This document shows, piece by piece, positions 1 through 6,223 of a stretch of 6,223 nt of DNA. The notes under the pieces are model-generated. The model was not told the DNA's origin, ran no database searches, and saw only the letters and a program-made list of their open reading frames with translations. Source of the DNA: an uncultured Gammaproteobacteria bacterium (GTDB lineage: Bacteria; Pseudomonadota; Gammaproteobacteria; Arenicellales; Poriferihabitantaceae); NCBI GenBank assembly GCA_938021685.1, contig CALIFM010000227.1, forward strand, positions 1 to 6,223, read 5' to 3'. Numbering within the stretch: the stretch's first letter is position 1; each line of letters starts with the position of its first letter. Made by a program: the position numbers and the translations under genes.

Positions 1-1
1 T

Positions 2-433
2 ACCCGCTATTTTGAACGTATGGGCCATAAGCGCTTTGGTATGAGCATAAATGATTTACAACATGCTGATAGCGATCTCAAACATGTGATGCAGCAAATC
101 GCTCAAACCCTGCCAAGTGCTAAGTACGCGCCGCGAATAGATAGTTTTTGGGGCAACTACACTTTCACACCCTTTGGCATTCACCGGGATACCGCCAGCA
201 TCTTTGTAATGGGCATTCGCGGTACACGCACATATCACACTTGGCCAGCACACTGTTTTGACTTTGAAAAAGACGGGGGAAACATTCCTGTCACCGAGGA
301 ACACTTAGCCATATCAGAAAAATTCATACTTCGCCCCGGCAAGCTGTTTTATTGGCCGTCAAACCGCTGGCACGTGGTCACATCAAATGGCGAACCTTCA
401 ATTACTGCTCAGCTGTCCATGCACCTAGCATAG
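2..433 (+). CDS. JmjC/cupin-like Fe(II)/2-oxoglutarate oxygenase, 5'-truncated by the window edge
   Basis: C-terminal part of a probable non-haem iron, 2-oxoglutarate-dependent oxygenase with the double-stranded beta-helix (JmjC/cupin) fold. The reading frame is open to the left edge (codons TRYFER precede the ATG at 20), so that ATG is probably internal and the real start lies outside. Counting from it, the metal triad is visible as H55-x-D57 (182-190) in FGIHRDTASIFVMGIRGTR and H118 (371-373) in RPGKLFYWPSNRWHVV; the 63-residue spacing and the RPG-x-LFYWP-x-xxWH segment fit JmjC-type hydroxylases related to YcfD/NO66. Such enzymes hydroxylate amino-acid side chains in proteins or peptides. 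The gene converges on the leader-peptidase gene, with only 19 bp between the stop codons and no visible terminator hairpin. Peptide tailoring is inferred from location alone; the fold is fairly secure and the substrate is unknown. Confidence 0.72.
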   Translation, partial: TRYFERMGHKRFGMSINDLQHADSDLKHVMQQIAQTLPSAKYAPRIDSFWGNYTFTPFGIHRDTASIFVMGIRGTRTYHTWPAHCFDFEKDGGNIPVTEEHLAISEKFILRPGKLFYWPSNRWHVVTSNGEPSITAQLSMHLA

Positions 434-452
434 CCTTACCCCAAAACACACA

Positions 453-1040
453 CTAAACCGTTGGCGAGAGATAACTAAATTTAGAGTGGTAGCTAGATAA
501 AATTGTAAATTCTTTCAAACCGCCGTCATCACCGCCTGTGACCACCCATGGTCCCACTTGCACCCATGCATGCGCCAGCCATTGCGGGGCCTCCTTATTT
601 TGATTAGTCTCTTGATCAGCTTTCGAACCAGCTATTGCCTGCCCAGCACTTATTACGGCACTGGGTACCGCTGTCTCGGAGGCTTGTCGGTTAGCCTTGG
701 CCATACCTACCTGCAACACATAGGGAATCTTATAAAAACGGGCATAAACCGAAAACACCATGGCTTGCACTAAGCACTTGGCCTCCCATGGTAATTTGTC
801 GCATATCCGCTCAATAAATTGCCCGCAGCGTTTGGCCATCATAATCTGTTCAGGCGATGCAAGCGGACAAACATCCGCTGGATCTGAGCGCTGGCCCAAC
901 ACATTTCTATACCATTTATAAGGAACAAATAAAATGCAAAAGCGCGCCCAAGCTGCTAACAACACCACCGCGATGACATGAAATTTTTGTCGCCACTTTG
1001 TCTTGATAGCAAAGCGCCAAACTGACTTAATGAAGTTCAT
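453..1040 (-). CDS. Lasso-peptide leader peptidase, B2 type (transglutaminase-like cysteine protease)
   Basis: 195-residue protein matching the B2 family of lasso maturation proteases, which cut the leader from the precursor so that the new N-terminus can be cyclised. Residues 22-50 form the hydrophobic helix and P-x-x-W/R region typical of the family. The catalytic Cys is C89 in LPWEAKCLVQAMVF, followed by the family's KIPYVLQVGMAK strand (104-115), and the catalytic His is H157 in LAHAWVQVG. The third, acidic residue is not obvious: D171/D172 are the nearest candidates, slightly further from the His than expected. About 33 residues (118-150), rich in Ala, Ser, Gln and Glu, are inserted between the Cys and His blocks. 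Only 88 residues precede the Cys, too few for the N-terminal RRE domain found in fused McjB-type proteins, so a separate RRE partner is expected. It is the last gene of the apparent cyclase/FGE-like/B2 operon, 57 bp after the preceding stop. Confidence 0.88.
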   Translation of the reverse strand: MNFIKSVWRFAIKTKWRQKFHVIAVVLLAAWARFCILFVPYKWYRNVLGQRSDPADVCPLASPEQIMMAKRCGQFIERICDKLPWEAKCLVQAMVFSVYARFYKIPYVLQVGMAKANRQASETAVPSAVISAGQAIAGSKADQETNQNKEAPQWLAHAWVQVGPWVVTGGDDGGLKEFTILSSYHSKFSYLSPTV

Positions 1041-1049
1041 GGTTACCTA
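1041..1049 (-). promoter_or_regulatory. Ribosome binding site of the B2 peptidase gene
   Basis: On the minus strand the sequence TAGGTAACC directly precedes the ATG at 1040. The AGG core (1046-1048) is 5 nt from the start codon, an acceptable Shine-Dalgarno spacing. It is the clearest ribosome binding site in the window and supports this start. The cyclase and FGE-like genes show no comparable purine-rich motif. Confidence 0.5.
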
Positions 1050-1097
1050 TTCCCAATAAGTAACTACCATACAGTTTAGCAACAAAGCAGGTGTTGC

Positions 1098-2036
1098 TTA
1101 ATTGCTTGCAATATCACGCGCTAGGCGAAAACCGACGCGGTTATAGCGATGCGTTGTATCATAAGGCCGCGTATGCAGCACACTAGTATTAACTTCTGTG
1201 CACCAATTTCCACCTCGATTAATATGGGTTTTATTACAATCATCAAAACCTTGAGCATCTGTACCACAATCACTGGTCCACTCAGCCGCATTACCAATGA
1301 CATGATACAAGCCCCACGGATTGGGCGTTTTACTTCTCACAGACCATGTTCCTTTAATTTGGCAGCGATGCTGATCTGGCGGCACCCAAGCTGGGCTGCC
1401 ATGACGCACCTCATCACACTCAGGCAGGCTATCACCCCAAGGAAAGCGGGTTTTAGTGTCCGCCTTTGCTGCGTATTCCCACTCAGCATCAGTGGGTAAG
1501 CGATAGCGACCTTCAGTGACTGAATTAAGCCAAGTAATATACTGCTGCACATCGATCCAAGATACATTCACTACCGGCAAATCACCCCGGCCCCATCCAT
1601 AGTTATCGGGCATATGATCACAACCCTTCATTGCCACACATATATCCCATTGCTCAACTGTTACCTCGGTTTCACCAATTTCAAACGCAGCAACATCGAC
1701 CATCTTGATAGAATCGTTGTTGATTTTTTGTTCACAACTCTCACCAATACAACCTTTAACATAACGCCCTGGCTGAATGCTAATCATCGTGCTAGTGGGC
1801 ACTTCAGCATTGCTATATTTTTGCAACAACTTGTTCAAATTACTTTGGTGTTTTGCATCGCTAATGTTCAAACCTGCTTGAGCATCACGAGGCACTCGCT
1901 CAGCGAGATTAAAAGCAATCAACTGGTTTTTTGCAAATTCACGACCTTTTTGTAACAGCCCAGAGCCATCAAGAAACAAAAATAAAGCAATAAACGTTAT
2001 GGCATTTATACACCACTTGAAAATAGCTTTAATCAT
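1098..2036 (-). CDS. Membrane-anchored FGE/SUMF1-fold protein in the lasso operon
   Basis: 312-residue protein with an N-terminal signal anchor (about residues 8-26, preceded by K3 and K7), a roughly 55-residue linker, and an FGE-sulfatase (SUMF1, C-type-lectin-like) domain from about residue 83 to 307. Family blocks seen in order are FEIGETEVTVEQW (118-130), PVVNVSWIDVQQYITWLN (154-171), YRLPTDAEWEYAA (178-190), FPWGD (198-202), NPWGLYHVIGNAAEWTSD (239-256), INRGGNW (272-278) and NRVGFRLAR (299-307). Canonical formylglycine-generating enzymes carry two copper-binding cysteines in an RGGSW-x-C-x4-C pattern; here only C279 follows RGGNW and the second Cys is absent, so sulfatase activation is unlikely. 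Other cysteines occur in near pairs (96/101, 133/139, 208/225, 257/267), which suits disulfides in the periplasm. The gene sits between the cyclase and B2 genes (66 and 57 bp), implying a role in the same pathway. The fold call is firm; activity is unknown. Periplasmic PvdO-like oxidation or a structural role are both possible. Confidence 0.92.
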   Translation of the reverse strand: MIKAIFKWCINAITFIALFLFLDGSGLLQKGREFAKNQLIAFNLAERVPRDAQAGLNISDAKHQSNLNKLLQKYSNAEVPTSTMISIQPGRYVKGCIGESCEQKINNDSIKMVDVAAFEIGETEVTVEQWDICVAMKGCDHMPDNYGWGRGDLPVVNVSWIDVQQYITWLNSVTEGRYRLPTDAEWEYAAKADTKTRFPWGDSLPECDEVRHGSPAWVPPDQHRCQIKGTWSVRSKTPNPWGLYHVIGNAAEWTSDCGTDAQGFDDCNKTHINRGGNWCTEVNTSVLHTRPYDTTHRYNRVGFRLARDIASN

Positions 2037-2102
2037 GTCAATGTTAATTTGATCTAAGTTAAAAATTATTCACAACAGTGTATTTGTAAGGCTGCAAAAA
2101 AC

Positions 2103-4058
2103 TTAACTTTCAGGCTTTTCTAGACTGGCATTATACTTTAGCCATCCATCAAGAATATTTAATTTACTCAGCGGCGAATTATAAAGCATTCGCTCACTCT
2201 CAGAGCAAACTGCCACTTTCTGTTTTAGGCGTTCAAGCTTGGCTAAATCTACCAAAGGCATAAGCTGCGCATGCAGCTGCGGCTTATTTGTCTCTACTGG
2301 AGCGGGTGGACTGGCTGCTTTTGCACTTAAAGTTTGCCTTCGCTTTTGCTGTCGTTGGCGATAACTTGCTGGTGCTCGTCGCTGCGGCAAAGCATTTTTT
2401 TGGTGTATTTTGTCAGTATGAAATTTTCCTAGCAACAGACGCTTTAGCCAGTTCTCTTCGACCAGCTCCTTGGGGCCCCAAGCAATCAAGCTGGGAAGCA
2501 TAAAAGCAGTTGCACGTCGATGTAGGTATCGACCGACTGAGCCTGGACCTAATTTTTGACTAGCGGGGATCGACAAAAACAATTTCAATAATCTAATATC
2601 TAGCAACGGCCAGCGATAATCAATGCCATAATGTGCAGCAGCCAAACTACAGTTTTCTAACCGAGATGTCATCTGCGGCGACCAACGATTGTTTAATGAA
2701 AAGTCATTTTGAGTTAGCTGACCACCGTCATAGCGCAATGGATCCATAAACAGGTTATGCAAATCAAAACGCTCAATTACTTCATTAGTTAACGGTATAT
2801 GCGGCCATAGCTTCTGGCCGTTGCTTTGTAAGCGTCGCGAAACAACCGATTGATTTTGATAACGGTAATACAAATACCACCAACGTAGTGTGTGCAACGG
2901 TTTAGTTAGCCAATTGCCACGCTGGCGACTAAAAAACAAACCGTAATCACCATCATTCCAAAATTCGACTAAGGCCGTTGGTGCAGCATTGGTTACAAAC
3001 TCATCACCGCCAAAGCCCGACAACAGCACATCAATACCTAATTGTTGGCATTGCTTATAAATCGGATAATGAGACATGCCATTTTCATGCTCTAACGGCA
3101 TTCCGCTGATTTCCCAAAAACGCTGCATCGGCTCACGATAGTTATTGGTGAAAGTAGTGAAATGAGTCATCGCCACAGACGAGGTTTGTGCTACTGCCGC
3201 CATTGCTTCAGCAACCAGTTGGCTATGCGCATAACCAAGGCAGTGTAAATCTTTTCTGGGCGAACCCATGCAACGCGAAGCCACTGCCGTGACAGTGGAT
3301 GAGTCTAAGCCGCCCGATAACTCCGAACCAACAGGCCCTTGTTGTGGGACTCGGCAACGCACGGCTTCAAATAACACTTCTTGATAAGCCTCAAGGTAAG
3401 CATCATCGGAATCCAGTTGTAAATCGGCTTCACGTGAAAAGGTGAAATAGGCTTGCGGCTGACCACTGTATTGTGATGTTACTAATAAACTATGCGCAGG
3501 AGGCACCTTATAAACACCATCAAATGGCGTTTCTTGCCAATGATCCGAGCGCAAAACAATATAGCGCGCCAACCAAGCTTCGTTTAAAGGCAGCACAGGC
3601 ATCGCTAGTGTCGGTACCCTTTGTGTAGCTTCAGCAATAGCACGACGCAAATCAGGCACACTGGCAGCGAAATACGTTTGCTGCCCATGCTGAACATAAT
3701 ACAGCGGCCTGACTCCTATGTGGTCGCGCGCTAAAAATAATTGACCTGAACGTGGGTCACTAACGGCAAAAGCAAAGTCACCAATTAAATGACGCGTGCA
3801 CGCCTCACCCCAATGCAAATAAGCGGCCAGTAATAAGCCTGCGTCACTTTGCCCTGTATAACTTTGAATTAGTACAGCAAACTCGCTGGGCAAATCAGCA
3901 CTTAGTTGCTGGCGGTTATCAATGCGCGCCCATGCCACCACTTTAGCACCGCTGTCTTCATGGTAAGCCTCAACACCCATGCTGCCCGACAATCTCAGGC
4001 AGGCTTTAACTCCACCTAAAGCAGGGATTTTTTGCTGGCTGTAAACACCATAAAACAT
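2103..4058 (-). CDS. Asparagine-synthetase-like lasso-peptide cyclase (C protein)
   Basis: 651-residue protein of the asparagine synthetase B superfamily. The N-terminal glutamine-amidotransferase-like domain (about 1-200) keeps fold motifs such as LIGDFAFAVSD and LFLARDHIGVRPLYY, but residue 2 is Phe, not the Cys nucleophile, so it cannot hydrolyse glutamine in the usual way; this is typical of lasso cyclases (McjC type). The C-terminal synthetase domain has the ATP pyrophosphatase loop SGGLDSS (248-254, bases 3297-3317), SGFGGDE (347-353) and YRWPLLDIRLL (481-491). The expected reaction is ATP-dependent adenylation of an Asp/Glu side chain in the leaderless peptide and attack by the N-terminal amine to form the macrolactam ring. 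Pairing with a B2 peptidase two genes downstream separates this from a housekeeping AsnB. A basic, Pro/Gln-rich stretch (about 556-592) makes it somewhat longer than usual. The ATG at 4058 lacks a clear Shine-Dalgarno sequence, but it gives the expected family N-terminus. Confidence 0.9.
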   Translation of the reverse strand: MFYGVYSQQKIPALGGVKACLRLSGSMGVEAYHEDSGAKVVAWARIDNRQQLSADLPSEFAVLIQSYTGQSDAGLLLAAYLHWGEACTRHLIGDFAFAVSDPRSGQLFLARDHIGVRPLYYVQHGQQTYFAASVPDLRRAIAEATQRVPTLAMPVLPLNEAWLARYIVLRSDHWQETPFDGVYKVPPAHSLLVTSQYSGQPQAYFTFSREADLQLDSDDAYLEAYQEVLFEAVRCRVPQQGPVGSELSGGLDSSTVTAVASRCMGSPRKDLHCLGYAHSQLVAEAMAAVAQTSSVAMTHFTTFTNNYREPMQRFWEISGMPLEHENGMSHYPIYKQCQQLGIDVLLSGFGGDEFVTNAAPTALVEFWNDGDYGLFFSRQRGNWLTKPLHTLRWWYLYYRYQNQSVVSRRLQSNGQKLWPHIPLTNEVIERFDLHNLFMDPLRYDGGQLTQNDFSLNNRWSPQMTSRLENCSLAAAHYGIDYRWPLLDIRLLKLFLSIPASQKLGPGSVGRYLHRRATAFMLPSLIAWGPKELVEENWLKRLLLGKFHTDKIHQKNALPQRRAPASYRQRQQKRRQTLSAKAASPPAPVETNKPQLHAQLMPLVDLAKLERLKQKVAVCSESERMLYNSPLSKLNILDGWLKYNASLEKPES

Positions 4059-4117
4059 AATAATTTAAACGTCAGCTTTTATACTTGTCATCAGCGCAGT
4101 CTCTGATTAGCAACAAA

Positions 4118-5353
4118 TCACACCACCTGCAAACTATTAACAAAGCGCCCTATTCGCTGCATTGCTTCGTTCAATTCTCGCTTTGATGTAGCATAAGAAA
4201 TCCTGAAAAACGGCGAACAGCCAAAGGCCCTGCCAGGCACCACAGCCACATGTGCAGTTTCAAGTAAATGATGGCAAAAATCAGCATCACTGTTAATCAC
4301 TTCGCCATCAGATGTACGTTTACCTAGCACCCCTTCGCAGCTGGCGAAGGTATAAAACGCGCCCACTGGCACATCGCAACTGATGCCTTCCATATCATTA
4401 AGCGCCTGCACTACTAAGTCACGGCGTTCTTGAAAGCTCTCACAGCGCGGCGCGAGCACGTCTTGCGGGCCATTCAGTGCTTCCACCGCAGCCGCTTGGC
4501 TCACTGAACAGGGACAAGAGGTAGCTTGGCTTTGAATGACCGTCATCGCCTTGATCAACTCTTCCGGCCCACCTGCATAACCAATACGCCAGCCGGTCAT
4601 GGCATAGGCTTTTGACACACCATTTACTGTTAATGTACGGCTTTTTAATTGCGGCTCAAGCTGCGCTGGAGTAACAAATTCAAAGTCATCATAGACAATG
4701 TGTTCGTAAATATCATCTGCCAATAACCAAACATTAGGATGGCGCATTAGCACCTCAATGATCGGTGCATAATCTTCTCGGCTATAAGCGGCCCCTGTTG
4801 GGTTACTTGGCGCATTAAAAAGCAACCATTTAGTGCGCGCAGTGATCGCCTTTTCAAGGTCAGCCGCTTGTAGCTTAAAGCCATTATCACTAGCACAAGG
4901 CACCAACACAGCCCGCCCGCCGCAAATGCCCACGATGTCTTCGTAGGATGTCCAATACGGCATAGGGATAATCACCTCATCGCCCTCTTGCAAAGTGGCC
5001 ATAAAGGCATTGAACAAAATCTGCTTGGCACCTGTGCCCACCGTGATTTCGCTGGGGGTGTATTGCAAATCATTGTCGCGCACGAATTTGGCCGCCACTG
5101 CTTGCTTTAATTCTGGCGTGCCGTCTAAGGCCGTGTATTTGGTATCGCCTGCCTTAATCGCCTTGATCGCCGCTTCTTTGATGTTATCAGGCGTATCAAA
5201 ATCTGGTTCACCAGCACCTAAAACAATCACGGGGTGACCTTGTGCTTTTAGAGCTCGCGCCCGGGCACCAATTTGCAAGATTTCTGAAACTGTGATGTTA
5301 TCGATACGCGAGGCAGTTTGCAGTACTGAAGCAGCTGTTTGGGTGGCAGGCAT
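4118..5353 (-). CDS. Class I (AspC-like, subgroup Ib) PLP-dependent aminotransferase
   Basis: 411-residue cytoplasmic PLP enzyme of the aspartate aminotransferase Ib type, expected to move amino groups between aspartate (or a related donor) and 2-oxoglutarate; some family members also use prephenate or aromatic substrates. Visible motifs are VLGAGEPDFDTP (44-55), NAPSNPTG (180-187), D213 and Y216 in LADDIYEH (PLP ring contacts), the Schiff-base lysine K248 in VNGVSKAYAMTGWRIGYAGG, and the substrate-carboxylate arginine R384 in FFRISYATS. Length is close to the usual 395-400 residues plus an N-terminal extension of about a dozen residues. The ATG at 5353 is the only reasonable start, because in-frame stops lie just upstream and no other Met precedes the conserved region. 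Its TGA is 59 bp before the cyclase start, on the same strand and without an intervening terminator. It may be housekeeping, merely adjacent to the peptide genes; exact substrate preference cannot be read from sequence. Confidence 0.94.
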   Translation of the reverse strand: MPATQTAASVLQTASRIDNITVSEILQIGARARALKAQGHPVIVLGAGEPDFDTPDNIKEAAIKAIKAGDTKYTALDGTPELKQAVAAKFVRDNDLQYTPSEITVGTGAKQILFNAFMATLQEGDEVIIPMPYWTSYEDIVGICGGRAVLVPCASDNGFKLQAADLEKAITARTKWLLFNAPSNPTGAAYSREDYAPIIEVLMRHPNVWLLADDIYEHIVYDDFEFVTPAQLEPQLKSRTLTVNGVSKAYAMTGWRIGYAGGPEELIKAMTVIQSQATSCPCSVSQAAAVEALNGPQDVLAPRCESFQERRDLVVQALNDMEGISCDVPVGAFYTFASCEGVLGKRTSDGEVINSDADFCHHLLETAHVAVVPGRAFGCSPFFRISYATSKRELNEAMQRIGRFVNSLQVV

Positions 5354-5379
5354 ATTAATTAAGCTCGTTTATTATCCAA

Positions 5380-5409
5380 AATATAAGCTTACCGCAATCT
5401 ACGTGGTAA
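5380..5409 (-). promoter_or_regulatory. Possible sigma-70 promoter upstream of the aminotransferase
   Basis: On the minus strand TTACCA (5404-5409, four of six matches to the -35 consensus) and TATATT (5380-5385, five of six to the -10) are 18 bp apart, and the -10 box ends 26 nt before the aminotransferase ATG. This is the best promoter-like pair in the longest intergenic gap (79 bp). Such matches occur by chance in AT-rich DNA, so the call is tentative. Confidence 0.3.
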
Positions 5410-5432
5410 ACAAGCCTTGTAATCAAACAGGG

Positions 5433-6223
5433 CTAGGCTTCTTTGGTGTCATCGACAATGTTCATTGTTGCCACTCCGCTGTTGCCCAGTTCAACCGATG
5501 CAAATGGCCCACCGTGATAAAACTGCCCCGGATCGCCGGCATCAGCAGGTGGCGCCTCACTGAGTATTTGCTCGGCAAATTGCTCGGCATTGTCTTTAGG
5601 GCGATAACCCAGAAACTGCGCTTTGCTGTTATCCACGGGGGCGCGGTCATTGTTTGACACACCATACACCACCGCACAGCCCGTTACCGGCGTATCAATG
5701 GCACGCTCAACCAACTGCACCAAATCGTCGTATGACAACCAGCTGCCTAAGGCACGGGCATTAGTCACTTGCGCACAAGACAAGATGCGCATATGCACCG
5801 ACTCTAGGCCACGCTTATCCCAATACAAACGACCCAAATCTTCAGCAAAGCATTTTGCTAAACCGTAAAAGGTGTCGGGCCGGTGCGGCGCATCGGTTCC
5901 AATAAATTCGTTTTTAGGGTGCATGCCCACTGCGTGAATTGAGCTAGCATACACCACTCGATTAAGATCATGCTGATAAGCTGCCTCCCAAATATTGTAA
6001 GCCCCCACAATGTTAGCTTGCAGAATATCGCCAAACGGGGCTTCATCGCCAATCGCACCAAAATGCACAACCATGTCCGCCCCTTGCAGCAGTGCGCTCA
6101 CTTGCTCATAATTGGCTAAATCTGCCGCTTGATAGCGCTCGCCTGCGTACAGTTTACCGATATCATCCACTAAATCAGATGACACCAGTTCATCAGTCAG
6201 TTTGCTTAGCGGCTCACGTAAAT
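5433..6223 (-). CDS. udh: Uronate dehydrogenase (NAD-dependent, extended SDR family), N-terminus beyond the window
   Basis: NAD-dependent dehydrogenase of the extended short-chain (epimerase-like) family that oxidises D-glucuronate/D-galacturonate to the aldarolactone, the first step of oxidative uronic-acid catabolism. The resemblance to remembered Pseudomonas Udh is strong across its length: VVHFGAIGDEAPFGDILQANIVGAYNIWEAA, the YGLAK catalytic Tyr/Lys pair (Tyr codon 5865-5867, Lys 5853-5855), WLSYDDLVQLVERAIDTP, VVYGVSNN, LGYRPKDNAEQFAE and the terminal DPGQFYHGGPFA. The GTG at 6185 is not the true start: the frame stays open to the right edge, adding LREPLSKLTDELVSS, which aligns with the helix after the Rossmann glycine motif; that NAD-binding motif therefore lies outside. 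After the usual family end there is a tail of roughly 20 extra residues. It lies 79 bp upstream of the aminotransferase on the same strand. Confidence 0.9.
   Translation of the reverse strand, partial: LREPLSKLTDELVSSDLVDDIGKLYAGERYQAADLANYEQVSALLQGADMVVHFGAIGDEAPFGDILQANIVGAYNIWEAAYQHDLNRVVYASSIHAVGMHPKNEFIGTDAPHRPDTFYGLAKCFAEDLGRLYWDKRGLESVHMRILSCAQVTNARALGSWLSYDDLVQLVERAIDTPVTGCAVVYGVSNNDRAPVDNSKAQFLGYRPKDNAEQFAEQILSEAPPADAGDPGQFYHGGPFASVELGNSGVATMNIVDDTKEA

Noticed and set aside
558..773. Plus-strand 71-codon frame inside the B2 gene, considered as a precursor peptide
   Set aside because: It lies wholly antisense to the catalytic part of a well-supported gene, has no ribosome binding site that I can see, and lacks a lasso-like leader and core.
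1121..1303. Minus-strand 60-codon frame inside the FGE-like gene, considered as a precursor peptide
   Set aside because: It is an out-of-frame shadow of the conserved FGE domain with a hydrophobic, Ile/Val/Leu-rich composition and no ring-forming Gly plus Asp/Glu pattern.
2041..2102. Promoter for the FGE-like gene in the AT-rich 66-bp gap (TTGTGA, 17 bp, TCAAAT)
   Set aside because: Both boxes match only four of six consensus bases, and the close gene spacing fits co-transcription with the cyclase better.
2103..4058. Housekeeping glutamine-dependent asparagine synthetase AsnB
   Set aside because: Residue 2 is Phe rather than the essential Cys, and a B2-type leader peptidase is in the same apparent operon.
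5412..5440. 6-bp perfect inverted repeat (AAGCCT/AGGCTT) spanning the udh stop codon, as a terminator
   Set aside because: The loop is 17 nt, the stem is short with moderate GC, and only GTTTACC follows on the minus strand, so it does not meet the pattern of an intrinsic terminator.
5433..6185. GTG at 6185 as the start of uronate dehydrogenase
   Set aside because: The frame remains open to the window edge and the extra residues fit the family, while starting here would delete the NAD-binding glycine motif.

Overview
The window looks like part of a marine-type gammaproteobacterial chromosome of moderate GC content. The uronate dehydrogenase and class I aminotransferase at the right end would suit a polysaccharide-degrading gammaproteobacterium, but the lineage is inferred from gene style only. 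Coding density is very high: six genes, two of them cut by the window edges, with no gap longer than about 80 bp.

The left two thirds hold the core of what reads as a lasso-peptide (RiPP) biosynthetic operon on the minus strand. In transcription order it has: (1) an asparagine-synthetase-like lasso cyclase (2103-4058) that lacks the Cys2 glutaminase nucleophile; (2) a membrane-anchored formylglycine-generating-enzyme-like (FGE/SUMF1-fold) protein (1098-2036), which is not part of the usual lasso set; and (3) a short transglutaminase-fold leader peptidase of the B2 type (453-1040). The three genes lie 66 and 57 bp apart. A convergent gene at the left edge (2-433, plus strand, 5' end missing) encodes the C-terminal part of a JmjC/cupin-type Fe(II)/2-oxoglutarate oxygenase, a plausible peptide-tailoring hydroxylase.

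The right third is ordinary metabolism on the same strand: a class I (AspC-like) aminotransferase (4118-5353) and a uronate dehydrogenase (5433 to the right edge, N-terminus missing). The aminotransferase ends 59 bp before the cyclase, so read-through into the lasso genes is possible.

The proposed logic is that B2 removes the leader, the cyclase adenylates an Asp/Glu side chain and closes the macrolactam, and the FGE-like protein and the oxygenase are candidates for extra modification. No precursor peptide, no RRE (B1/PqqD-like) protein and no exporter can be found in the window, so the cluster is either incomplete here, continuing to the left beyond the oxygenase, or works with parts encoded elsewhere. 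The FGE-like protein inside a lasso operon, with a predicted periplasmic location and no canonical copper-binding cysteine pair, is the most unusual element.
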